Source: Glycomyces artemisiae (GTDB lineage Bacteria; Actinomycetota; Actinomycetes; Mycobacteriales; Micromonosporaceae). Taken from it: 64,000 nt of DNA. The translations under genes were made by a program, and so were the position numbers. The notes beneath the pieces are model-generated. The model saw only the letters and a program-made list of their open reading frames with translations. It did not search any database and had not been told where the DNA came from. This document shows positions 26,801-35,073 of this stretch, in pieces. The stretch spans positions 124,001-188,000 of the forward strand of contig NZ_PVTJ01000001.1 of assembly GCF_003002955.1 (NCBI RefSeq), read 5' to 3'. Each line of letters starts with the position of its first letter. The stretch's first letter is position 1.

Positions 26801-27212
26801 AGTGGTCGGTGGTGGAAGCCTTGCGGCGGAACACGAGGTGGTCGCTGGCGAGGTAGGTGAGCAGGGCCCCGGCGCTGACCCCGGCGGCCGCGGCGGCCAC
26901 CGGCGGCAGGAACGCCGCGACGAGGGCGTACACGCCCGTGTTGCAGGCCAGGCTCACTGCGACGGTGGCCTGGAACGAGAGCCAGCGCCGGGCCCAGGGG
27001 GCGCGCGGCGTCCGGCGGTCGGCCCAGGTGACGTAGGTGGACAAGAGGAAGTTGACTTGGGCCGAGGCGAGGAACCCGACCGCGTTGGCGAGCGGGCCGG
27101 GCGCACCGGAGCCCTTCAGCGCCAGGAGTATCCCGGCTTGAATTGCGAAACAGGTGAGTCCGACACCTGAAAATCGGGCGAGTCGCATCAATTGCGGCCG
27201 GAGCCGACGCAT
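26724..27212 (-). CDS. GtrA-like membrane protein (lipid-linked sugar flippase family)
   Basis: GtrA family protein (162 aa) with four hydrophobic segments: RFSGVGLTCFAIQAGILLAL, the NAVGFLASAQVNFLLSTYVTW motif typical of GtrA, and two more helices, followed by a short soluble tail. GtrA proteins are thought to flip polyprenyl-phosphate-linked sugars. The ATG is fixed by AGGAGG 8 nt upstream. It opens the minus-strand operon and overlaps the fused glycosyltransferase gene. Confidence 0.85.
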   Translation of the reverse strand: MRRLRPQLMRLARFSGVGLTCFAIQAGILLALKGSGAPGPLANAVGFLASAQVNFLLSTYVTWADRRTPRAPWARRWLSFQATVAVSLACNTGVYALVAAFLPPVAAAAAGVSAGALLTYLASDHLVFRRKASTTDHYGDSLDDHRRPAAALPGPNGGAAAD

Positions 27213-27664
27213 TCGATAAGCCTCCTGAAGGCACGACGGATAAGCGCATCGACTCTTCTTCAATGGAGTGTCGTGCGTTCGGCGATTCGGGTTGTACAGA
27301 CCACATTACAGGCGGTTGAGCTGGCCATGTGGTCCGTCGTGGCCGGACCGCGACCACGGTGCGTCACTTGGGGGTTGGCAAATGTCCAGTTTGAGTGATT
27401 ACGTGATTACACACGTCTCACGCGTATCCGATTGATTCGGACAAGTCGCGATTACATTTCCCCGGTGACTGTCGTGTAGTTGACTTTTAAGAATTGCCCG
27501 AATGGGGGATGACCCGCGAGTAGCTTTATCGGGTTCCCGTGAATGCGAACGAATATGTTACTAAACCCGTTAGACGAAGGGTCTTTACAAGCTCGGGAAT
27601 TTGTGGAAATATCGAAATCGTTCGATCCGGCCCTTCTTCAGGGGCCCAAGCGAAGGAGACGACG
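27213..27664. other. AT-richer divergent intergenic region
   Basis: About 450 bp between gtrA (minus) and the GH43 gene (plus), clearly lower in GC than its surroundings. It contains a tandem GTGATTAC repeat near 27397-27412, a TTGACT hexamer near 27480 and GAAATATCGAAATCG near 27607. Both genes must take their promoters from it. I cannot assign a definite -10 or operator. Confidence 0.5.
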
Positions 27665-29122
27665 ATGTCCTCACGACTGGGCGCGCTCGCGGCGGCGACG
27701 GCCCTCGCGACCGCAGTGCTCGGCCTCGGCGCCCCCGCCCCGGCCGAAGCCGCCGCCGTGGCGTTCGACAACGGGCAGACCATCACCGACACCTCCGGGA
27801 ACCTCATGCACGCCCACGGCGGCGGCATGCTCAAGGTCGGGAGCACCTACTACCTCGTGGGCGAGCAGCGCAACGACTACCTCTTCGACCAGGTCAGCAT
27901 GTACAGCTCGACCGACCTCGTGCACTGGACGTTCGAGAACGACATCCTCAGCGCCGAATCCGACCCCGACCTCTCGCCCGCGAACATCGAGCGCCCCAAG
28001 GTCATCTACAACGCGGCCACGGACAAGTACGTCCTGTGGGCCCACAAGGAGAACGGCGTCGACTACGGCGACGCCGAAGTGGCCGTGGCGGTCTCCGACA
28101 CCGTCGACGGCGACTACGAGTACCAGGGCTCGTTCCGGCCCGCCGGGTACGACTCCCGCGACATGACCCTCTTCGTCGACACCGACGGCACCGGCTACCT
28201 CATCTCCGCCGCCGACGTCAACTACGACCTCAACGTCTACCGCCTCACCGACGACTACCTCGCCATCGACGAGCTCGTCTACGTCTTCGACGGCTACCAC
28301 CGCGAGGCCCCGGCCGTGTTCCAGCGGGGCGGCGTCTACTTCCTCGTGACCTCCGGCGCCACCGGCTGGAACGCCAACCAGACCCAGTACGCCACCACCA
28401 CGAACTTCCCCGAAGGCGCCTGGTCCGGCTGGTCCAACGCCGGGAACTCCACCACCTACGGCTCCCAGCCGACCTTCGTCACCACGGTCCAGGGCACCGC
28501 CGGGACCAGCTACCTCTACATGGGCGACCGCTGGGGACCCCAATGGGGCGGCAAGCCCATGGACAGCGAGTACGTGTGGCTCCCCATCAGCTTCCCCAGC
28601 AGCACCAGCATGTCGCTGACCTGGTACTCGACCCTCAACATCGACGCCGCCGCGGGCACGGTCCAAGGCGTCGTCGGCAACGACGACGGGAGCCCCTACT
28701 CCACCAAGTTCGTCAACGCGGGCTCCGGCAAGTGCATCGACGTGCCCTCCGGCTCCAGCGCCGACGGCACGACCCTCATCCAGTACGGCTGCTGGAACGG
28801 CGCCCCGCAGGCCTTCACCTTCGACCCGGTCTACCCCGGCTCCAAGGTCGGCTCCATCGCCAACACCGCCACCGGCAAGTGCTGGGACGTCCTCGACCAG
28901 TCCACCGCCTCCGGCGCCCCCGTCGGCCAGTGGGGCTGCTGGGCCGGGGGCAACCAGCGCTTCTCGCTCCGCGCCGCCGCCGGAGGCGGCTACCTGATCG
29001 TCGCCCAGCACTCCGGGCTGTGCGTCTCGGTCTCCGGCTCCTCCGCCGCCGACGGCGCCGCCATCGTGCAGAGCACCTGCACCGGTGCCGCCAACCAGCG
29101 CTGGACGGTCACCGTCCGCTAG
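27665..29122 (+). CDS. Secreted GH43 galactanase-like hydrolase with ricin-type lectin domain
   Basis: Exported glycoside hydrolase (485 aa). Signal peptide to about residue 30 (ending AEAAA), then a five-bladed propeller resembling the GH43 exo-beta-1,3-galactanases (NLMHAHGGGMLKVGSTYYL, NIERPKVIYNAATDKYVLW, SRDMTLFVDTDGTGYLI, REAPAVFQRGGVYFLV). Residues about 350-485 form a ricin B/CBM13 trefoil with three GKC/GLC..W-type repeats and a QRW at the end. The start is set by GAAGGAGA 9 nt upstream. Substrate is inferred from family resemblance only. Confidence 0.83.
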   Translation: MSSRLGALAAATALATAVLGLGAPAPAEAAAVAFDNGQTITDTSGNLMHAHGGGMLKVGSTYYLVGEQRNDYLFDQVSMYSSTDLVHWTFENDILSAESDPDLSPANIERPKVIYNAATDKYVLWAHKENGVDYGDAEVAVAVSDTVDGDYEYQGSFRPAGYDSRDMTLFVDTDGTGYLISAADVNYDLNVYRLTDDYLAIDELVYVFDGYHREAPAVFQRGGVYFLVTSGATGWNANQTQYATTTNFPEGAWSGWSNAGNSTTYGSQPTFVTTVQGTAGTSYLYMGDRWGPQWGGKPMDSEYVWLPISFPSSTSMSLTWYSTLNIDAAAGTVQGVVGNDDGSPYSTKFVNAGSGKCIDVPSGSSADGTTLIQYGCWNGAPQAFTFDPVYPGSKVGSIANTATGKCWDVLDQSTASGAPVGQWGCWAGGNQRFSLRAAAGGGYLIVAQHSGLCVSVSGSSAADGAAIVQSTCTGAANQRWTVTVR

Positions 29123-29139
29123 CGCGCGCCACATATATA

Positions 29140-29174
29140 AGGTCGCCGCGGGGCCGGGGGTCCCGCGGCGACCT
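29140..29174 (+). terminator. Terminator hairpin after the GH43 gene
   Basis: 13-bp stem AGGTCGCCGCGGG / CCCGCGGCGACCT, 9-nt loop. It insulates the inserted region from the resumed ribosomal genes. Confidence 0.75.
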
Positions 29175-29203
29175 GTGTCGCCTGCCTCATCCCCACCCCG
29201 CCG

Positions 29204-29233
29204 TTCGCCGCATGACCCGTGACCAGGCATAAT
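29204..29233 (+). promoter_or_regulatory. Promoter of the detached rpsE-rpmD-rplO transcript
   Basis: A good -10 hexamer CATAAT (29228-29233) with a weak -35 (TTCGCC, 18-nt spacer). It lies 110 nt before the rpsE start, leaving a structured leader. Because a terminator separates rplR from this point, rpsE needs its own promoter. Confidence 0.6.
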
Positions 29234-29342
29234 CGAGAAGTTGTGCTCTCAGTGCGACGTCTCCGGGTCCCGAATCCGGACAACCTATGCGAGTCAGTCC
29301 AATTCTGGGCTGGCGTTTTAGCGAACGAAAGGAATCAGTCTC

Positions 29343-29981
29343 GTGGCTGATCAACAGCAAGCGGCCGGTGGCCGGGACGGCGGCGGCGACCGCCGCGGCG
29401 GTCGCGGCGGCCGCGGAGGACGCGAGGGCGGTCGCGGACGCGACCGCGCCGAGAAGTCCCCGCACATCGAGCGCGTCGTCACCATCAACCGCGTCGCCAA
29501 GGTCGTCAAGGGCGGCCGGCGCTTCGCCTTCACCGCCCTCGTGGTGGTCGGCGACGGCGCGGGCAACGTCGGTGTCGGCTACGGCAAGGCCAAGGAAGTC
29601 CCCGCGGCGATCGCCAAGGGTGTGGAGGAGGCCAAGAAGAACTTCTTCGAGGTCCCCCGCATCGGCGGCACCATCCCGCACGAGACGTTCGGCGAGGACG
29701 CGGCCGGCAAGGTGCTCCTGAAGCCCGCCTCCGCCGGTACCGGCGTCATCGCAGGCGGCCCCGTGCGCGCCGTGCTCGAATGCGCCGGCGTCCACGACGT
29801 CCTGTCGAAGTCCCTGGGCTCCTCGAACGCGATCAACATCGTCCACGCGACGGTGAAGGCGCTCAAGCAGCTCGAAGCCCCGGAGGCCGTCGCGGCCCGC
29901 CGCGGCATGCCCCTGGAGGACATCGCTCCCCAGGGCCTGCTGCGCGCCCGCGCCGAAGCCGCCCAGGCTGCGCAGGCTTAG
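29343..29981 (+). CDS. rpsE: 30S ribosomal protein S5 with RGG-rich N-terminus
   Basis: S5 (212 aa), a mRNA-entry and fidelity protein of the 30S subunit. The S5 double-stranded-RNA-binding fold starts at [21 protein letters not shown] and includes [19 protein letters not shown]; the C-terminal domain has [19 protein letters not shown]. The first 40 residues are a Gly/Arg/Asp tail with repeated RGG units. GTG start, 9 nt after AAAGGA. It is displaced 23 kb from its usual neighbour rplR. Confidence 0.98.
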   Translation: MADQQQAAGGRDGGGDRRGGRGGRGGREGGRGRDRAEKSPHIERVVTINRVAKVVKGGRRFAFTALVVVGDGAGNVGVGYGKAKEVPAAIAKGVEEAKKNFFEVPRIGGTIPHETFGEDAAGKVLLKPASAGTGVIAGGPVRAVLECAGVHDVLSKSLGSSNAINIVHATVKALKQLEAPEAVAARRGMPLEDIAPQGLLRARAEAAQAAQA

Positions 29982-29991
29982 GGGATCTGAC

Positions 29992-30174
29992 ATGGCACGT
30001 TTGAAGATCACCCAGCACAAGTCGGTCATCGGCGAGAAGCCGAAGGCCCGCGCGACCATCCAGACGCTCGGCCTTCGCAAGATCGGCCAGACCGTCTACA
30101 AGGAGGACCTCCCGCAGTACCGCGGCATGGTCCACCGCGTCCGTCACCTGGTCGACGTCGAGGAGGTCGAGTAG
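29992..30174 (+). CDS. rpmD: 50S ribosomal protein L30
   Basis: L30 (60 aa), with the single ferredoxin-like fold of the family: [44 protein letters not shown]. Normal length and position between rpsE and rplO (10 nt and 2 nt gaps). Confidence 0.97.
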   Translation: MARLKITQHKSVIGEKPKARATIQTLGLRKIGQTVYKEDLPQYRGMVHRVRHLVDVEEVE

Positions 30175-30176
30175 TC

Positions 30177-30650
30177 ATGGCTATCCGCATTCATGACCTT
30201 CAGCCCGCCCCCGGCGCCAAGAAGGCCAAGACCCGCGTGGGTCGCGGTGAGGGCTCCAAGGGCAAGACCGCCGGCCGCGGCACCAAGGGCACCAAGGCCC
30301 GCAAGACCGTGCCGGCCGCGTTCGAGGGCGGCCAGCTGCCGCTCCAGAAGCGCCTGCCGAAGCTCAAGGGCTTCAAGCCGCACAACAAGCTCGTCTACCA
30401 GGTCGTCAACCTCGACCGCCTCGTGGAGCTCTTCCCTGAGGGCGGCCAGGTCGGCCCCGAGCAGCTGATCGAGGTGGGCGTCCTCAACAAGAAGGAGCTC
30501 ATCAAGGTCCTCGGCTCCGGCGAGCTCGAAGGCGTCAAGTTCGACCTGTCGGCGCACGCCTTCTCCGCTTCCGCCACCACCAAGGTCGCCGCCGCCGGCG
30601 GCTCGACCACCGTGGTGGACAAGAAGACCGGCGAGGCGCTCGCCGAGTAG
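30177..30650 (+). CDS. rplO: 50S ribosomal protein L15
   Basis: L15 (157 aa), a late 50S assembly protein. It has the glycine-rich N-terminal region [39 protein letters not shown], and a C-terminal [17 protein letters not shown] segment. Followed by a terminator, which separates it from secY. Confidence 0.97.
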   Translation: MAIRIHDLQPAPGAKKAKTRVGRGEGSKGKTAGRGTKGTKARKTVPAAFEGGQLPLQKRLPKLKGFKPHNKLVYQVVNLDRLVELFPEGGQVGPEQLIEVGVLNKKELIKVLGSGELEGVKFDLSAHAFSASATTKVAAAGGSTTVVDKKTGEALAE

Positions 30651-30674
30651 GGCGGACGTACAACTGATCTGCGC

Positions 30675-30704
30675 AAACGGGCCGGAGGGAACTCCGGCCC
30701 GTTT
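30675..30704 (+). terminator. Intrinsic terminator after rplO
   Basis: 13-bp perfect stem AAACGGGCCGGAG / CTCCGGCCCGTTT with a GGAA loop; only a short T run. A TAGGCT -10 candidate for secY follows at 30748-30753. Confidence 0.75.
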
Positions 30705-30889
30705 CGTCATGCTGAGTGCCGAATACTCTGCGTCCGAATGCGCCTGCTAGGCTCCCTTGGCGAGGTCCACCGTCTTCCTCGGGCGCGTGACCCTCCCCAC
30801 TACGAACTTCACACGCCCACTGGTAACGAAAGGTGTTGCACCGCAACACCATGGGCCCCGCCAGGGGGTCTTGTTCAGGAGGAACCGCA

Positions 30890-32227
30890 TTGCTCTCCGC
30901 CTTCATCAGCGCGTTTCGGACCCCGGATCTGCGCAAGAAGATCCTGTTCACCCTGATGATCATCGGTCTGTACCGACTGGGTGCGCAGATGCCGAGCCCC
31001 GGCATCGACTATGCCGCGGTGCAGTCCTGCCTGAACATCCAGCCGACCGATGAAGCCGGCGTCTTCGGCCTCCTGAACCTGTTCACCGGTGGAGCGCTCC
31101 TCCAGCTCTCGGTCTTCGCACTCGGCGTGATGCCGTACATCACCGCGTCGATCATCATGCAGCTCTTGACGGTCGTGATCCCCAGGCTGGAGCAGCTCCG
31201 CAAGGAGGGCCAGCCCGGCCAGGTCAAGATCACCCAGTACACCCGGTACCTGACGCTCGGCCTCGCCCTGCTCCAGGCCTCCGGGTACATCGCATTGGCG
31301 CGTTCGGGCATCCTGTTCCAGACCGAGTGCCCGAGCCCGATCCTGCCGGACCTGTCGGCCACCGACGCGAACATCCCCTACTGGATGTCCGTCATCGTCG
31401 TCGTCGCGGTCATGGTCGCGGGCTCCGCGATGATCATGTGGTTCGGCGAGCAGATCACCGAGCGCGGCGTCGGCAACGGCATGAGCCTGCTGATCTTCGC
31501 GTCGATCGCCGCCCAGATGCCCGGCCAGTTCTGGTCCCTCCAGGAGTCCGAGGGCTGGTTCATGTTCGCGGTCATCGTGGGCCTGTGCATCGCGATCATG
31601 GTGGCGGTCATCTTCATCGAGCAGTCGCAGCGGCGCATCCCGGTGCAGTACGCCAAGAAGATGGTCGGGCGCCGCATGTACGGCGGCACCTCCACGTACA
31701 TCCCGCTCAAGGTCAACCAGGCCGGCGTCGTCCCCGTCATCTTCGGCTCGTCGCTGCTGTACATCCCGACGCTGTTCCGCCAGCTCAACCAGAACAGCGA
31801 CGCCTCGTGGGTCCAGTTCATCGACCGGTACCTGCTCAACCAGGGCTCGTGGGTCTACATCACGCTGTACGCGTTCCTCATCATCTTCTTCACGTACTTC
31901 TACGTGTCGATCACCTTCAAGGTCGACGACGTCGCCGAGAACATGAAGAAGGCCGGCGGGTTCATCCCGGGCGTGCGGCCCGGCAACCCGACCGCGACCT
32001 ACTTGCAGCGAGTCCTGTCACGCCTGACCTTCCCGGGCTCGCTCTATCTGGCCGCGATCGCTATCCTTCCCAATCTGGCCATCATCGCGTTCGGTAACCA
32101 GCAGCTGTTCGCTCAGTTCGCGTTCGGCGGCACCTCGGTGCTGATCATGGTGGGCGTCGGCCTGGAGTCGGTCAAGCAGATCGAGTCCCAGCTGATGCAG
32201 CGCCACTACGAGGGCTTCCTGCGCTGA
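30890..32227 (+). CDS. secY: Preprotein translocase subunit SecY
   Basis: SecY (445 aa), the channel of the Sec export machinery, with ten membrane helices. The start is a TTG giving [20 protein letters not shown], the usual actinobacterial SecY N-terminus, 7 nt after AGGAGG. Later signatures include [23 protein letters not shown], the C5-loop region [21 protein letters not shown] and a [24 protein letters not shown] end. It begins the secY-adk-map transcript. Confidence 0.97.
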   Translation: MLSAFISAFRTPDLRKKILFTLMIIGLYRLGAQMPSPGIDYAAVQSCLNIQPTDEAGVFGLLNLFTGGALLQLSVFALGVMPYITASIIMQLLTVVIPRLEQLRKEGQPGQVKITQYTRYLTLGLALLQASGYIALARSGILFQTECPSPILPDLSATDANIPYWMSVIVVVAVMVAGSAMIMWFGEQITERGVGNGMSLLIFASIAAQMPGQFWSLQESEGWFMFAVIVGLCIAIMVAVIFIEQSQRRIPVQYAKKMVGRRMYGGTSTYIPLKVNQAGVVPVIFGSSLLYIPTLFRQLNQNSDASWVQFIDRYLLNQGSWVYITLYAFLIIFFTYFYVSITFKVDDVAENMKKAGGFIPGVRPGNPTATYLQRVLSRLTFPGSLYLAAIAILPNLAIIAFGNQQLFAQFAFGGTSVLIMVGVGLESVKQIESQLMQRHYEGFLR

Positions 32228-32336
32228 CGCAGGACTGACCTCGGTGCCACAGCGCGGCCGCCCAGGCCGCGCTATCGGCACGCTCGGCGAACGCCAGGTC
32301 GCCGAGGATCGGCAGCACGACACGGGAGGAACTTCT

Positions 32337-32972
32337 TTGCGACTGGTACTCGTAGGCCCGCCCGGGGCCGGCAAGGGCACCCAGGCGGAGATCATCGCCG
32401 AACGCCTCGGCATCCCCAAGATCTCCACCGGCGACATCTTCCGCGCCAACGTCTCCGGCGGCACCCCGCTGGGCCTCAAGGCCAAGGAGTACATGGACGC
32501 AGGGGACCTCGTCCCCGACGAGGTCACCAACGAGATGGTGGCCGACCGCCTCGCGCAGGACGACGCCGCCGACGGCTTCCTCCTCGACGGCTACCCCCGC
32601 AACACCGAGCAGGCGAAGGTCCTCGACGGCATCCTCAAGGCCGCCGGGACCGTCCTCGACACCGCGCTCGAACTGGTCGCCAGCGACGACGAGGTCGTGC
32701 GCCGCCTGTCGGGCCGCCGCGTCTCCAAGTCCACCGGCAAGGTCTACCACCTGGAGTTCGACCCGCCCGCGGACCCGGACTCCGACGACCTCTACCAGCG
32801 GTCCGACGACCGGCCGGAGACCATCAAGAACCGCCTCAAGGTCTACGCGGAGCAGACCGCGCCGCTCGTGGGCTACTACGAGGAGCAGGGCAAGCTCGTG
32901 CGGATCGACGCGATCGGCGAGGTCGCCGAGGTGACCGAGCGGGCCCTCGCCGCCATCGGCGCCGCGGAGTAG
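32337..32972 (+). CDS. adk: Adenylate kinase
   Basis: Adenylate kinase (211 aa), converting AMP + ATP to two ADP. P-loop GPPGAGKGT at residues 7-15, [11 protein letters not shown]-binding segment and DGYPRNTEQ motif are present. The LID region has no Cys cluster, so it is the zinc-free type. TTG start set by GGGAGG 7 nt upstream and by the canonical [13 protein letters not shown]-rich stem (AGCGCGGCC / GGCCGCGCT, near 32254-32275) lies in the gap after secY. Confidence 0.97.
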   Translation: MRLVLVGPPGAGKGTQAEIIAERLGIPKISTGDIFRANVSGGTPLGLKAKEYMDAGDLVPDEVTNEMVADRLAQDDAADGFLLDGYPRNTEQAKVLDGILKAAGTVLDTALELVASDDEVVRRLSGRRVSKSTGKVYHLEFDPPADPDSDDLYQRSDDRPETIKNRLKVYAEQTAPLVGYYEEQGKLVRIDAIGEVAEVTERALAAIGAAE

Positions 32973-32976
32973 CCGC

Positions 32977-33813
32977 GTGTTCCGCCGTCGCGACCGGATC
33001 CAGTACAAGACCCCGGAGCAGATCCGCAAGATGCGGACCGCCGGCCTCGTCGTCGCCGAGGTCCACCAGGCCATGCGCGAGTCCGCGGGCCCCGGCGTCT
33101 CGACGGCGGAACTCGACCGCATCGCCGAGCAGGTCATCCGCTCCTCCGGGGCGGTCCCCTCGTTCAAGGGCTACGACATCGGCTTCGGGCCCTACCCCGC
33201 CTCGATCTGCTCGTCGGTGAACGAGCAGGTCGTCCACGCCATCCCGTCCGAGGACGCCGTCCTCAAGGCCGGGGACCTGCTGTCGGTCGACGTCGGCGCG
33301 ATCGTCGACGGCTGGCACGGGGACGCGGCGATCACCATCGAGGTCGGCGAGGTCGCCCCCGAGCTGCGGGCGCTGCGCGAGGCGTGCGAGGCGTCCATGT
33401 GGGCCGGGATCCGGGCCGCGGCGACGTCGAAGCGCCTCGGCGGGATCTCGCACGCGATCGAGCACTCCGTGGAGCACTCGGGCGAGTACGGGATCGTCAC
33501 CGGCTTCGGCGGGCACGGCATCGGCACCGAGATGCACCAGGACCCGCACATCCTCAACTACGGCCGCCCGAACGAGGGCCCGAAGCTCCGCCCGGGCATG
33601 GCCCTGGCGATCGAGCCGATGGTCACCCTCGGCTCGCCCGACACCGCGGAGCTGGAGGACGGCTGGACCATCGTCACCGACGACGGCTCCGTCGCCGCCC
33701 ACACCGAGCACACCATCGCGCTGTGCGAGGACGGCGTGTGGGTCCTGACGGCCCCCGACGGCGGCGTCGAACAACTGGGCGAACTCGCTGCGAGCGCGGC
33801 TCGCGGTGAATAG
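32977..33813 (+). CDS. map: Methionine aminopeptidase type I
   Basis: MetAP (278 aa), which removes the initiator methionine. Pita-bread metal ligands are visible: the two Asp in LLSVDVGAIVDGWHGDAAI, His in GHGIGTEMH, and Glu in AIEPMVTLGS and near AHTEHTIAL. GTG start 4 nt after adk. In many bacteria infA-rpmJ-rpsM would follow; here two DUF1707 genes do. Confidence 0.96.
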   Translation: MFRRRDRIQYKTPEQIRKMRTAGLVVAEVHQAMRESAGPGVSTAELDRIAEQVIRSSGAVPSFKGYDIGFGPYPASICSSVNEQVVHAIPSEDAVLKAGDLLSVDVGAIVDGWHGDAAITIEVGEVAPELRALREACEASMWAGIRAAATSKRLGGISHAIEHSVEHSGEYGIVTGFGGHGIGTEMHQDPHILNYGRPNEGPKLRPGMALAIEPMVTLGSPDTAELEDGWTIVTDDGSVAAHTEHTIALCEDGVWVLTAPDGGVEQLGELAASAARGE

Positions 33814-33836
33814 GACTCCGATGCCATAATGGCCTC

Positions 33837-34373
33837 GTGACCGAAGACCACGGCAAGCTGCGCATCTCGAACGCCGACCGCGACGAGGCGATCGCGCAGC
33901 TCCGCGCGGCCCTGGACGAAGGGCGCATCGACCTCGGGGAGTTCGACGAGCGGTCCCTGGCCGCCTACAGCGCCAAGACCAACGCCGAGCTCGACCTCAT
34001 CTTCGAGGACCTCCCCGGCGGCCGCCCGAAGGTCGGCGAGGTGGTCCCGGCCGCCGAGGCGCCCGCCGCCGCGCCCGCGGCCCGGCCCGAGCGCCGCGAG
34101 CACTGGATCAGGCGCGTGCCCGCGCTGCGCGGCCTGGTCACCGTGGGCGCGATCTGCACCGCCGTCTGGGCCGCGACCTGGATCGGCTCGGGGGAGCCGG
34201 GCTACTTCTGGCCGATCTGGCCCATCCTGGGCCTCGGCATCGCCACGGTCGTCCAGGTGGTCAACCTCGGGTTCGGCGACGACGACGAAGACGGGGACGA
34301 CGGCGAGGACCGCCGCGACCGGGGCCACCGCCACGGCCACCACGGCGGCCACCACGGCCGCACCTCCCACTGA
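33837..34373 (+). CDS. DUF1707 membrane protein with His/Asp-rich tail
   Basis: 178 aa. The DUF1707 (SHOCT-like) domain occupies about residues 6-60 (LRISNADRDEAIAQLRAALDEGRIDLGEFDER...), followed by a linker, two hydrophobic segments (VTVGAICTAVWAATWIG; YFWPIWPILGLGIATVVQVV) and an Asp/Glu then His-rich tail (GHRHGHHGGHHGRTSH) that could bind metal. CATAAT lies 6 nt before the GTG, a leaderless start. Function unknown. Confidence 0.8.
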   Translation: MTEDHGKLRISNADRDEAIAQLRAALDEGRIDLGEFDERSLAAYSAKTNAELDLIFEDLPGGRPKVGEVVPAAEAPAAAPAARPERREHWIRRVPALRGLVTVGAICTAVWAATWIGSGEPGYFWPIWPILGLGIATVVQVVNLGFGDDDEDGDDGEDRRDRGHRHGHHGGHHGRTSH

Positions 34374-34418
34374 CGCCCCCGGCAGCCCCTGCGAGCACCC
34401 ATCCCAAGGAGCCCCCAC

Positions 34419-34892
34419 ATGTCCTCCCTCGAACGGTACGGCGACCGCACGATGCGGATCGGCAACCCCGAGCGCGGCGCCCTGACGGAGATCCTCCGCG
34501 CGGCGGTCGACCAGGGGTACATCGACCTCGACGAGTACGAGAAGCGCGTCGACGTGCTCCTCGCGGCCCAGACCGTGGGCGACGCCGAGGCGGTCCTCGC
34601 GGACCTGCCCGCGTACCAGCGGATCCTCGACTCCCAGGAGCCCGAGAAGCTCGGCACGCCCGACTGGATCAAGTGGCTATGGTTCGGGTTCTCGATCCCG
34701 ATCGGCATCAACGTCGGCGTGTGGGCGGTCGTGGAGGCCCTCACGGACGGCCCGATCTACTTCTGGCCCATCTGGGTCATCGTCCCGATGGCCGTCATCG
34801 GCACGGCCCTGACGTTCGCCGAGCGCCTCATCATCCGGCCCGCCGAGGAGCGCAAGCGCAAAGAACGCCTGCGCCGCAAGCGGAACCGCTGA
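34419..34892 (+). CDS. DUF1707 protein with two membrane helices
   Basis: 157 aa. N-terminal DUF1707 (MRIGNPERGALTEILRAAVDQGYIDLDEYEKRV...), then two membrane segments with the motif PIYFWPIWVIVPM and a strongly basic end (RKRKERLRRKRNR). It resembles its neighbour in layout, suggesting an old duplication. Function unknown. Terminator follows. Confidence 0.8.
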   Translation: MSSLERYGDRTMRIGNPERGALTEILRAAVDQGYIDLDEYEKRVDVLLAAQTVGDAEAVLADLPAYQRILDSQEPEKLGTPDWIKWLWFGFSIPIGINVGVWAVVEALTDGPIYFWPIWVIVPMAVIGTALTFAERLIIRPAEERKRKERLRRKRNR

Positions 34893-34903
34893 CCAGGCAA
34901 GCG

Positions 34904-34936
34904 AAAAGCCCCGCAGCGCAAGCCGCGGGGCTTTTT
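34904..34936. terminator. Bidirectional intrinsic terminator
   Basis: AAAAGCCCCGC / GCGGGGCTTTT stem ending in five Ts, with As on the other side. It can end both the DUF1707 transcript and the tRNA-His transcript from the opposite strand. Confidence 0.88.
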
Positions 34937-34940
34937 CAGA

Positions 34941-35017
34941 TGGGGTGATCGACGGGACTTGAACCCGCGACCTCCTGGACCACAACCAAGCGTTCTACCA
35001 GCTGAACTACGACCACC
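34941..35017 (-). tRNA. tRNA-His (anticodon GTG), CCA encoded
   Basis: Read on the minus strand the gene begins GGTGGTCGTAGTTCAGCTGG and ends CGATCACC-CCA. The anticodon loop TTGTGGT gives GTG. The extra 5' G pairs with C73, the identity mark of tRNA-His, and the T arm has GGTTCAAGTCC. The 3' CCA is in the DNA. All four stems can be drawn. Confidence 0.95.
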
Positions 35018-35073
35018 ATCGGGCTTCAACAAGGAAGCCGGGGACAATAATAGCCACCCGCATGCGCGTGATG

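Noticed and set aside
6005-29342. Integrated phage or genomic island with integrase, att sites or transposase
   Set aside because: No integrase, transposase or terminal direct repeat was seen at the edges; only the DUF222/HNH gene hints at mobility.
29234-29342. Known ribosomal-protein autoregulatory leader before rpsE
   Set aside because: The leader has small stems (CCGG..CCGG and CCA..TGG), but I recognise no described motif; a covariance search would be needed.
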